From positions 1-64,000 of the forward strand of contig NZ_JALZ01000002.1 in the NCBI RefSeq assembly GCF_000521785.1: a stretch of 64,000 nucleotides of DNA. Direction: 5' to 3'. Position numbers and translations under genes: made by a program. Below are positions 9,113-16,534 of this stretch, in pieces. How positions within the stretch are numbered: position 1 is the stretch's first letter; each line of letters starts with the position of its first letter. This stretch comes from Roseivivax halodurans JCM 10272. GTDB lineage: Bacteria > Pseudomonadota > Alphaproteobacteria > Rhodobacterales > Rhodobacteraceae. The notes under the pieces were generated by a model. It saw only the letters and a list, made by a program, of their open reading frames with translations, had not been told where the DNA came from and did not search any database.

Positions 9113-9230
9113 CGCGGCGTTTCGTCCATTCCGGGACGCCGCGTTCCCGTTGTCGGGACTCGCCGGTTTTGTCAGCCTATAAACGGAAGGCGGTTGTCGT
9201 GCCGCCCCGCCAGATCCCAAGGAGGAGACC

Positions 9231-10946
9231 ATGCCCTATCGCGCGCCGGTCAACGAGTTCCGATTTCTCTTCGACCACGTGGTCGACCTCGCCTCCGTGA
9301 CGGCCGAGGAGCGGTTCGCAGAGGCGACGCCCGACACCGTCGAGGCGATCCTGACCGAGGCCGGCCGTATGTGCGAGGAGGTTATCGCGCCGACGAACCG
9401 CGCCGGCGACACCCATCCCGCGCGGCTCGAGAACGGCGTCGTGCGCACCTCGCCGGGCTTCGATTCCGCCTATGCCGCATTGGCCGAGGGCGGCTGGGTC
9501 GCGGTGTCTGCGGATCCCGAATATGGCGGCATGGGCCTGCCGGTGGCGCTGACCACCGCGGTGAACGACATGATCGCGTCGGCGAACCTCGCCTTCCAGC
9601 TCAATCCGATGCTGACGCAGGGCCAGATCGAGGCGCTCGAGCATCACGCGAGCGACGAGCTGCGCGAACTCTACCTGCCGAAGCTCATCTCGGGCGAATG
9701 GACGGGCACGATGAACCTGACCGAGCCGCAGGCGGGCTCTGACGTCGGCGCGCTGCGGACGAAGGCCGTGCCGAACGGCGACGGGACCTACGCGATCTCG
9801 GGCCAGAAGATCTACATCACGTGGGGCGACCACGACCTGACCCCGAATATTTGCCATCTCGTCCTCGCGCGCCTGCCCGACGCTGCGCCGGGCACCAAGG
9901 GGATCAGCCTCTTCATGGTGCCGAAATACCTGCCCAAGGACGACGGCACGCCGGGCGACTTCAACAACGTGCGGACCGTCTCGCTCGAGGAAAAGCTCGG
10001 CATCCACGGCTCGCCGACCGCGGTGCTGGAATACGAGGATTCGAAGGGCTGGCTCGTCGGGCCCGAGAACGGCGGCATGAAGGCGATGTTCACCATGATG
10101 AACAACGCCCGCCTCGGCGTCGGCGCACAGGGGATCGGTGCCGCAGAGGGCGCCTACCAGCACGCGCTCGCCTATGCGATGGACCGCAAGCAGGGCAAGT
10201 CGGCGGTCGAGAACGCCACCGGCTCCATCGTCGATCATGCGGACGTGCGCCGCATGCTCGCTGCGATGAAGGCCGACATCTTCGCCGCCCGCGCGATCGC
10301 GCTTTCCTGCGCGGTGGCGCTCGATCGCGGCCGTGCGTCGGGGGAGGCCGACTGGCAGGCGCGCGCGGCGCTGCTGACCCCGATCGCCAAGTCCTTCGGC
10401 ACCGATGTCGGCATGCGCGTCGCGGACGAGGGCATTCAGGTGCATGGCGGCATGGGCTTCGTCGAGGAGACGGGCGCGGCGCAGTACCTGCGCGACGTGC
10501 GCGTCACCGCGATCTACGAGGGCACCAACGGCATCCAGGCGATGGACCTCGTCGCCCGCAAGATGGCCGACGGGGGCGAGGCGGCGTTCTCCCTTCTCGA
10601 CGAGGTCGAGGGCTTTGCCGAGACCGCGCGCGAGACCATGCCCGAGCTTGCCGCGCCGGTCTGGGAGGCGGCGGAGACGCTGCGCGAGGCGGTCGAGTGG
10701 CTGGTGGCGCAGGGCGATCTCAACGACCGCTTCGCCGGGTCCTCGGCTTTCTTAAAAGGGTTCGCCCGCGTGCTCGGCGGCTACTACCACCTGCGCGCGG
10801 CGATCGCTGAACCGGGTGGCGCCCGCGAGCGGCTCGCGCGGTTCTACATCACGCGGATGCTGCCGGAACATGTCGGCCTGCTGGCCCATGCCCGCGCAGG
10901 CGCGAAGGATCTCTATGCGCTGACCCCTGACGACCTCGCGGCGTGA
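9231..10946 (+). CDS. Acyl-CoA dehydrogenase, DmdC-like large type
   Basis: FAD-dependent alpha,beta-dehydrogenation of an acyl-CoA thioester. The 571-residue length, with an extra N-terminal segment and a C-terminal AcdA-type helical domain, is that of the subfamily containing DmdC (3-methylmercaptopropionyl-CoA dehydrogenase) rather than short ACADs. Catalytic Glu430 lies in IYEGTNGIQ, and FAD-binding MNLTEPQAGSD is present. No dmdA or dmdD is adjacent, so DMSP breakdown is possible but unproven; medium-chain fatty acids are the alternative. A strong AAGGAGGAG site precedes the ATG. Confidence 0.88.
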   Translation: MPYRAPVNEFRFLFDHVVDLASVTAEERFAEATPDTVEAILTEAGRMCEEVIAPTNRAGDTHPARLENGVVRTSPGFDSAYAALAEGGWVAVSADPEYGGMGLPVALTTAVNDMIASANLAFQLNPMLTQGQIEALEHHASDELRELYLPKLISGEWTGTMNLTEPQAGSDVGALRTKAVPNGDGTYAISGQKIYITWGDHDLTPNICHLVLARLPDAAPGTKGISLFMVPKYLPKDDGTPGDFNNVRTVSLEEKLGIHGSPTAVLEYEDSKGWLVGPENGGMKAMFTMMNNARLGVGAQGIGAAEGAYQHALAYAMDRKQGKSAVENATGSIVDHADVRRMLAAMKADIFAARAIALSCAVALDRGRASGEADWQARAALLTPIAKSFGTDVGMRVADEGIQVHGGMGFVEETGAAQYLRDVRVTAIYEGTNGIQAMDLVARKMADGGEAAFSLLDEVEGFAETARETMPELAAPVWEAAETLREAVEWLVAQGDLNDRFAGSSAFLKGFARVLGGYYHLRAAIAEPGGARERLARFYITRMLPEHVGLLAHARAGAKDLYALTPDDLAA

Positions 10947-10957
10947 CGGACCGGGGA

Positions 10958-11011
10958 GGGGCTCCGCCCCGCCGCTGACGCGGCCCCCGGAGTATTTTTG
11001 CCAAGAAGAAG
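10958..11011 (+). repeat. Intergenic composite element, copy A
   Basis: Two small hairpins (GGGGC/GCCCC at 10958-10970 and GCCGC/GCGGC at 10971-10984) followed by GGAGTATTTTTG and CCAAGAAGAAG (10987-11011). It lies between two plus-strand genes. Copies B (21502-21575) and C (50614-50674) have the same order of parts. May act as a terminator plus a conserved tail; function unknown. Confidence 0.6.
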
Positions 11012-11085
11012 CCGGGGCGGCGTGCGCTTGCCCACCCGTCCGGCGCGTGGGAGAGGTGCGGGGCGAACGAGCGGGAGAGAGCGAG

Positions 11086-12126
11086 ATGGACGGCACGCGC
11101 GAGGGGATCCGCTACCCATGGCCAGAGCCACCGCACCAAGGCGAGGCGGTGGAGGTGGCGGAGGGTGTTCTCTGGATGCGCCTGCCGCTGCCGATGAAGC
11201 TCGACCACGTGAACGTCTACGCGCTCGACGACGGCAAGAGCTGGACGATCGTCGACACCGGCTTTCATTCGAAGCGCGGGCTGAAGCTCTGGGAAGATCT
11301 GCTGGCGGGGCCGCTTGGCGGCAAGCCGGTGGGGCGGGTGGTGGTCACGCACCATCATCCCGACCATGTCGGTAATGCCGGCTGGTTCCAGTCGTTTCAT
11401 GGCGCGGAGCTGGTGACGACGCGGACCGCATGGCTCTTTGCGCGGATGCTGACGCTCGACGAGCAGGAGGCGCCGACGGACGAGACGCTGACCTACTGGC
11501 GCCGGGCGGGCATGGACCCGGAGATCCTCGCCGAACGCGCCGCGGAGCGGCCGTTCAACTTCGCCGACATCGTCCATCCCATGCCGCTCGGCTTCACCCG
11601 GATCGCGCAAGGCAGCACGATAGAGATGGGCGGGCGGACGTGGGACGTGCATGTCGGCAACGGCCACGCGCCCGAGCACGCAACGTTCTGGAGCCGAAAC
11701 GACGAGCTCGTTCTCGGCGGCGACCAGATCCTGCCGTCGATCAGCTCCAATATCGGCGTCTACGCCACCGAGCCCGAGGCCGATCCCGTGGGCGAGTGGA
11801 TCGAGGCCTGCGAGCGCCTGGCGGAACTCGCTCGACCCGAACACCTCGTCCTCGGCGGTCACAAGCTGCCGTTCACCGGGCTGCCCCTGCGGATGCGTCA
11901 GCTCATCGAAAATCACCACGGCGCGCTCGAGCGTCTGCACGCCCATCTCGCCGAGCCGAAGGCCGCGGGCGAGTGCTTCGCGCCGCTCTTCAAACGCAGG
12001 ATCGGAGGGGGCGAGTACGGCCTCGCTCTGGTCGAGGCGATGGCCCACTGCCTGCATCTCTGGCATACGGGGCGCGCGGAACGGCACCTGCGCGAGGACG
12101 GGGCCTGGGCCTTCGGCGCGCTCTGA
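11086..12126 (+). CDS. Metallo-beta-lactamase-fold hydrolase
   Basis: Probable thioester or ester hydrolase of the MBL superfamily, about 346 residues, cytosolic (no signal). The metal motif HHHPDHVG lies near residue 88, followed by a later GHAPEH histidine motif and a GGDQ aspartate, then an alpha-helical C-terminal extension of the LACTB2/winged-helix-like type. I chose the ATG at 11086 (GGGAGAG upstream) over one at 11047. It follows a large acyl-CoA dehydrogenase, so a role in acyl-CoA or CoA-ester turnover is conceivable but inferred. Confidence 0.85.
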   Translation: MDGTREGIRYPWPEPPHQGEAVEVAEGVLWMRLPLPMKLDHVNVYALDDGKSWTIVDTGFHSKRGLKLWEDLLAGPLGGKPVGRVVVTHHHPDHVGNAGWFQSFHGAELVTTRTAWLFARMLTLDEQEAPTDETLTYWRRAGMDPEILAERAAERPFNFADIVHPMPLGFTRIAQGSTIEMGGRTWDVHVGNGHAPEHATFWSRNDELVLGGDQILPSISSNIGVYATEPEADPVGEWIEACERLAELARPEHLVLGGHKLPFTGLPLRMRQLIENHHGALERLHAHLAEPKAAGECFAPLFKRRIGGGEYGLALVEAMAHCLHLWHTGRAERHLREDGAWAFGAL

Positions 12127-12230
12127 GACGCCTGCGACCCATTGCCCGCGCTGTCGCGCCGAAGGGCCGTGACAGGCCAGCTCGAATCCGGTAATCCGCG
12201 GCGCGAGACGTCTTTGAGGGAATGACAGAC

Positions 12231-12365
12231 ATGGCTGACCACGAGCACGGCAAGATGGACATCACCGAGCAGGAAAAGACCTTCGGGGGATTCGTGACGT
12301 GGACGACGCGCGTGGTGATCGCGTGCATCGCCATCGCGCTCTTCCTCGCGATCTTCGGCGCCTGA
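12231..12365 (+). CDS. aa3-type cytochrome c oxidase subunit IV (small)
   Basis: A 44-residue single-helix membrane protein: polar N-terminus MADHEHGKMDITEQEKTF, then a transmembrane helix of about 20 residues ending in IFGA. This matches the bacterial aa3 CcO subunit IV family, which packs against the core of the aa3 oxidase in Paracoccus and Rhodobacter and is not essential for activity there. The gene is away from ctaC/D/E, as is common for this subunit. GAGGG precedes the ATG by ten bases; an in-frame ATG nine bases upstream (12222) would sit too close to that site. Confidence 0.85.
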   Translation: MADHEHGKMDITEQEKTFGGFVTWTTRVVIACIAIALFLAIFGA

Positions 12366-12376
12366 TCGCGCGCCTC

Positions 12377-13012
12377 ATGTCGTCGCTCCGCGCGCTGGTC
12401 GCGCTCTGTCTTGCCGCTCTCGTGCTCGCGGGCTGTGCGACACCGAAATCGGGGCCCGACGCCACGCCCGAGGCGGTCGCACGGGCCGCCTACCGGCATG
12501 ACGGGCCGCCGGCGATCACCCTCTTAACCATGGTGTCCAACCGCGATGGCGGCGGCGCGCATTCGTCGATGATGATCAACGCATCGCAGCGCGTGGTGTT
12601 CGACCCGGCCGGATCGGTCTCGCATTCCCGCATGGTCGAGCGGGGCGACGTGATCTACGGCATCACTCCGGAGCTCGAGGAGCTCTACGAGGGCGCCCAT
12701 GCGCGCGAGACATACCACGTGGTGATCCAGCGCCGCGAGGTGCCGCCGGAGGTCGCCGAAAAGGCGCTCCGGCTGGTGATGGAGAACGGCACGGTGTCGC
12801 AGGCCTTCTGCACTCAGGCGAACAGCCGCATCCTCCGTCAGTTACCCGGGTTCGAGACGATCCGGCCTACCTTCTATCCCTCCGCGCTGTCGAAGCAGTT
12901 CGGCGCGCTTCCCGGGGTCACCACCCGCACGCGCTACGAGACCGACGGCGACGACAAGAGCCGGGCGGTCGACGCGTATTTCGAAGAGAGTAGCGAGGGC
13001 GCGTCCGGCTGA
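12377..13012 (+). CDS. Lipoprotein with a possible permuted papain-like His/Cys pair
   Basis: A 211-residue lipoprotein: signal peptide with lipobox LAGC (mature Cys near residue 20). The body contains a histidine in GGGAHSSMMI followed by strand-like VVFDP, and about 100 residues later a cysteine in QAFCTQANSRIL. This His-then-Cys order is that of circularly permuted NlpC/P60 (YiiX-type) amidases or lipases. No family is recognised with certainty. It begins 11 bases after the cytochrome oxidase subunit IV gene, so the two are probably co-transcribed. Confidence 0.7.
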   Translation: MSSLRALVALCLAALVLAGCATPKSGPDATPEAVARAAYRHDGPPAITLLTMVSNRDGGGAHSSMMINASQRVVFDPAGSVSHSRMVERGDVIYGITPELEELYEGAHARETYHVVIQRREVPPEVAEKALRLVMENGTVSQAFCTQANSRILRQLPGFETIRPTFYPSALSKQFGALPGVTTRTRYETDGDDKSRAVDAYFEESSEGASG

Positions 13013-13015
13013 CGC

Positions 13016-13342
13016 TCAGCCGAGAACGTAAATCCCTGCGACGAGCGTTGCGACGCCCGCGCCCATCGCGGCCAGCACGTTGTGGGTGACGTAGGCGACA
13101 GCGAGCGTCACGAAAGCGGTCGAGAGGCGCACCGGGTCGACCTCGCCCTCTGTAGCCCGGGGCCAGACGACCAGCGGCGCCACGAGCGCGGGCAGGATCG
13201 CGGCTGCGGTGTAGCGCAGATGGCGCAGCAGCCAGGGCGGCAGCGGCCGATCGCCGACGAGGCCGAGGAAAACGAAGCGCAAGCCGAAGCTTCCGGCGCC
13301 GAGGCCGAGGATCACGGTCCAGAGGGTCGTCGTCTCGATCAT
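13016..13342 (-). CDS. azlD: AzlD-family branched-chain amino acid exporter subunit
   Basis: Small partner of AzlC, 108 residues with about four transmembrane helices (ILGLGAGSFGLRFVF, AAAILPALVAPLV and two more). AzlCD/YgaZH pairs export valine, leucine and azaleucine analogues. Its ATG overlaps the azlC stop by four bases (ATGA). It ends three bases from the convergent lipoprotein stop, so no separate terminator fits between them. Confidence 0.88.
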   Translation of the reverse strand: MIETTTLWTVILGLGAGSFGLRFVFLGLVGDRPLPPWLLRHLRYTAAAILPALVAPLVVWPRATEGEVDPVRLSTAFVTLAVAYVTHNVLAAMGAGVATLVAGIYVLG

Positions 13343-14070
13343 GTCGCGGTCTCCGGATCGGTCTTCGCCGCCCGCCTCTCCATGAGGAGTTCCACGCGGG
13401 CGCCTGCGATCATGCCGACGATCCCTCCGGTGATCAGGCCGAGATTGTAGGGCAGCCAGGCGAAGGCGAGCGACATGCTGGCCGCGACGAAGGCCGCGGC
13501 GATATGGGCGGGCGTGCGCAGCATCGGCCCGATCATGGCGAGGAACGCGACCGGAACCGCAAAATCGAGACCGGTATCGGTCGGGATCGCCGCGCCCGCC
13601 CAGGCGCCGAGCAGCGTCGCGGCGTACCATGGCAGGCAGATCGGCGTGACGGTGCCCATGAAATAGGCGAATTTCTCGGAGAGGCCCATGGAACGCCGCT
13701 CGAACTCGAGCGCTCCGAGCGCGTAGGTCTGGTCGACGAGGAAATAGCTCACGAGCGCCCGCTTCCACACCGGCAGGTGCCCCAGATGCGGGGTCATTGC
13801 GGCGGAATACATCGCCATGCGCAGGTTCACCGCGAGCGCCGACGCCAGCGCGACGAAGGTCGGCGCGTTGTCGGACATCAATTGAAGAGCCGTGAACTGG
13901 GACGCGCCCGCGATGACGACAACCGAGAAGGAGAGCGATTCGATGATCGTCAGTCCCGCCTCGCGGGACACAACGCCGAAGAGCAGGGCGAAGGGGATGA
14001 CCACGGCCAGGAAGGGCAATCCGTCGATCACGCCTCTGAGGTATGGTGACTTTACGCCGTCGCTTGCCAT
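13339..14070 (-). CDS. azlC: AzlC-family branched-chain amino acid exporter
   Basis: Inner-membrane exporter of the AzlC/YgaZ family, 243 residues with about six helices. The family block FSVVVIAGASQFTALQLM is at residues 48-65, and VNLRMAMYSAAMTPHL follows near 80. Works with AzlD to export branched-chain amino acids. Divergent from fdhD with only 50 bp between the two start regions, so the promoters must overlap. Confidence 0.92.
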   Translation of the reverse strand: MASDGVKSPYLRGVIDGLPFLAVVIPFALLFGVVSREAGLTIIESLSFSVVVIAGASQFTALQLMSDNAPTFVALASALAVNLRMAMYSAAMTPHLGHLPVWKRALVSYFLVDQTYALGALEFERRSMGLSEKFAYFMGTVTPICLPWYAATLLGAWAGAAIPTDTGLDFAVPVAFLAMIGPMLRTPAHIAAAFVAASMSLAFAWLPYNLGLITGGIVGMIAGARVELLMERRAAKTDPETAT

Positions 14071-14120
14071 GTCTAACTCTGTTGGTCCGCGCCACGTGCG
14101 TTAGTCCGCCCAGCCGGGAG

Positions 14121-15005
14121 ATGCAATTGCCCGCCAAGACAGACCGTTACCTGATCGCTCCCGATCCCGCGGCCCCGCGCCTGACCCGCGCGGTCACCGG
14201 CACCGACCAGACCGGTGCCGCCGTGGAAATCTCGGTGGTGGAGGAACGCCCGCTGACGATCTTCCTCAACGGCCAGGAAATCGTGACCGCGATGACCATA
14301 GGCGATTATCCGCAATACCTCGCGGTGGGGTTCCTGCGGAACCAGGGCATGCTGGCAGACGGCGAAGACATCACCGGCATCTCCTACGACGAGGAACTCG
14401 AGACGGTCGTCGTGCGGACGGCGAGCCGCACGACCTACGAGGAGAAGATGCGCAAGAAGACCCGGACCAGCGGTTGCGCCGTCGGCACCGTCTTTGGCGA
14501 CATGATAGAGGGTCTCGCGGGCGTGACACTGCCGCAGGCGGAGCTGCGGACCTCCTGGCTCTACGCGCTCTCGAAGGAGATCAACACGACGCCGTCTCTC
14601 TACCTTGAGGCGGGCGCGATCCACGGAACGGTCCTCTGCAAGCAGGACCGGCCGCTCGTCTACATGGAGGATGTCGGCCGCCACAACGCCGTCGACAAGA
14701 TCGCCGGCTGGATGGTGCTCGAAGGAGAAAGCGCGGGGGACAAGATCCTCTACACCACCGGGCGCCTTACCTCGGAGATGGTGATCAAGACCGCGATGAT
14801 GGGCATCCCGGTCCTCGCCTCGCGCTCGGGCTTCACTGCTTGGGGCGTCGAGATCGCGCGGGAGGTCGGCCTGACGCTGATCGGCCGCCTGCGCGGACAG
14901 CGCTTCGTCTGCCTTGCCGGAGAGGAGCGGCTCGTGCGCGACGCCGATCCTGCGGACGCGGACGAGGACAGCCCGAAATCGCGTCGCAAGGGAGCGCATG
15001 CATGA
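14121..15005 (+). CDS. fdhD: Formate dehydrogenase sulfurtransferase FdhD
   Basis: Transfers sulfur from the cysteine desulfurase to the bis-MGD cofactor, needed to activate formate dehydrogenases; the likely client here is the alpha subunit at 40503. About 294 residues, with family blocks TIFLNGQEIVTAM, VGRHNAVDKIAGW and LYTTGRLTSEMVIK. The usual CGxC site reads SGCAVGT: Cys119 is kept and the second cysteine is glycine. Start uncertain: the ATG at 14121 touches GGGAG, while a TTG at 14127 has that site at ideal distance. Confidence 0.92.
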   Translation: MQLPAKTDRYLIAPDPAAPRLTRAVTGTDQTGAAVEISVVEERPLTIFLNGQEIVTAMTIGDYPQYLAVGFLRNQGMLADGEDITGISYDEELETVVVRTASRTTYEEKMRKKTRTSGCAVGTVFGDMIEGLAGVTLPQAELRTSWLYALSKEINTTPSLYLEAGAIHGTVLCKQDRPLVYMEDVGRHNAVDKIAGWMVLEGESAGDKILYTTGRLTSEMVIKTAMMGIPVLASRSGFTAWGVEIAREVGLTLIGRLRGQRFVCLAGEERLVRDADPADADEDSPKSRRKGAHA

Positions 15006-15418
15006 CATTGCCGATGCGTCCCGATCCCGTCCAAGTCGAGGCGGTGGAGGCTGCCCGCGACTTCATCGCGACACGCAAGCGCGGCGACTGGCACGCGGTC
15101 GCCTCGGTCGTTCTTACCGAGAAGGGCGAGCGTTACCTCGCCATCAACCTCGACAGTACTTTGCCGCGCGCGAGCGTCTGCGCCGAGCCCATCGCCATCG
15201 GCATGGCCATGGCCGCCGACCCCGAGGACCGCGTGACCTTCTGCGCCGCCGTGAATCGGCACGGCAAGGTCATCCCGCCCTGCGGGGCGTGCCGCGAGCT
15301 CATGCTCGATTACGGCGCCGACGCGGCCGTGGCGATTCCCGAGGGCGAGAGTTTCGTCGCCGTGCCGATGCGCGATCTCGTCCCGTCGGCCTACAAGCAG
15401 GACCGGAGGAAATCGTGA
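15002..15418 (+). CDS. Cytidine-deaminase-fold protein in the molybdenum cofactor operon
   Basis: A 138-residue zinc deaminase-fold protein. The motifs are CAE (Cys60, catalytic Glu62) and PCGAC (Cys94, Cys97), the three-cysteine zinc site of tetrameric cytidine or blasticidin-S-type deaminases. It is translationally coupled to fdhD by an ATGA overlap and followed 16 bases later by mobA, so a role tied to cofactor nucleotides or simple pyrimidine salvage are both possible. The zinc site is complete, so activity is expected; the substrate is unknown. Confidence 0.85.
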   Translation: MTLPMRPDPVQVEAVEAARDFIATRKRGDWHAVASVVLTEKGERYLAINLDSTLPRASVCAEPIAIGMAMAADPEDRVTFCAAVNRHGKVIPPCGACRELMLDYGADAAVAIPEGESFVAVPMRDLVPSAYKQDRRKS

Positions 15419-15434
15419 CCGGGGGCAGGTTGCG

Positions 15435-16040
15435 ATGAAGGCGCCGCTTGGTGTGATCCTCGCCGGTGGCCGCGCGACCCGGATGGGCGGCGGCGACAAG
15501 GGCCTCCTGACGATTGGGGGAGAGACGCTTCTGTCGCGTGTCGTCGACCGGATCTCGCCGCAGGTGGCCGGCCTCGCGCTCAACGCAAACGGCGACCCGG
15601 CGCGGTTCGCAGGCCTCGGTCTGCCGGTCTTGCCCGACAGTGTCGCCGAATGGCCCGGACCGCTGGCGGGGGTACTCGCGGGCCTCGACTGGGCCGCGGA
15701 GGAAAGCGCAGATACGATCGTGACCGTGGCCGCGGACACGCCGTTCTTTCCCTGCGACCTCGTTCCCCAACTGCTGCTCGCCGCCGAGGGAATGGAGGCG
15801 CCGCTCGCGCTTGCCGCCACCCCCGATCCGACGCGCGGCCGGGTGCGGCACCCGACCTTCGGCCTCTGGCCCGTGGCGCTGCGCGAGGACCTGCGCGCCG
15901 CACTGGACGAGGGCGTACGCAAGGTGGTGCTCTGGACCGATCGCCACGGCGGGCGCGAAGCGCTTTTCGACGAGCCGGGTGATCCCTTCTTCAACGTCAA
16001 CACGCCCGAGGACCTCGCGACAGCGGAGGCCATGCAGTGA
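15435..16040 (+). CDS. mobA: Molybdenum cofactor guanylyltransferase MobA
   Basis: Attaches GMP from GTP to Mo-molybdopterin, forming MGD for DMSO-reductase-family enzymes such as formate dehydrogenase. The 201-residue product has the nucleotidyltransferase start GVILAGGRATRMGGGDKG and the VAADTPF metal-binding block. Its stop overlaps the mobB start as GTGA, consistent with coupled translation. Confidence 0.95.
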   Translation: MKAPLGVILAGGRATRMGGGDKGLLTIGGETLLSRVVDRISPQVAGLALNANGDPARFAGLGLPVLPDSVAEWPGPLAGVLAGLDWAAEESADTIVTVAADTPFFPCDLVPQLLLAAEGMEAPLALAATPDPTRGRVRHPTFGLWPVALREDLRAALDEGVRKVVLWTDRHGGREALFDEPGDPFFNVNTPEDLATAEAMQ

Positions 16041-16534
16041 GGCTCTACGGCGTGACCGGCTGGAAGAATTCCGGAAAGACCGGACTCGTGGAGCGGCTCG
16101 TCTCCGAGATCAGCGCGCGGGGCTTCGTCGTCAGCACGGTCAAGCACGCGCACCATTCCTTCGACGTCGATCACCCCGGTCGCGACAGCCACCGTCATCG
16201 CGAGGCCGGCGCGCGCGAGGTGCTGCTCGCCTCGCGCACGCGCGTCGCCCTGATGACCGAGCTGCGCGGCGATCCCGAACCGACGCTCGACGAGCTTCTC
16301 GCCCGCCTCGCACCGGTCGATCTGGTCCTGGTCGAAGGTTACAAGCGCGACCGGCATCCCAAGATCGAGGCCCACCGCGCCGAGACCGGCCAGCCGCTTA
16401 TCGCGCCGGAGGATGCGACGATCCGCGCCGTGGCGAGCGACAGCGCCGGAACGCTCGGTGTGGACCGTCCTGTCTTCGATCTCGACGACACCCGCGCCAT
16501 CGCGGATTTCGTCTTGGACGAGGTGGGTCTGTGA
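16037..16534 (+). CDS. mobB: Molybdopterin-guanine dinucleotide biosynthesis adaptor MobB
   Basis: GTP-binding adaptor that helps MobA, 165 residues. The P-loop GWKNSGKTGLVE is at residues 8-19, with VKHAHHSFDVDHPGRDS and LVLVEGYKRDRHPKIE typical of the family. GTG start at 16037 overlapping the mobA stop. The stop overlaps the GTG of the next gene in the same way, giving a chain of coupled cistrons. Confidence 0.94.
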   Translation: MRLYGVTGWKNSGKTGLVERLVSEISARGFVVSTVKHAHHSFDVDHPGRDSHRHREAGAREVLLASRTRVALMTELRGDPEPTLDELLARLAPVDLVLVEGYKRDRHPKIEAHRAETGQPLIAPEDATIRAVASDSAGTLGVDRPVFDLDDTRAIADFVLDEVGL

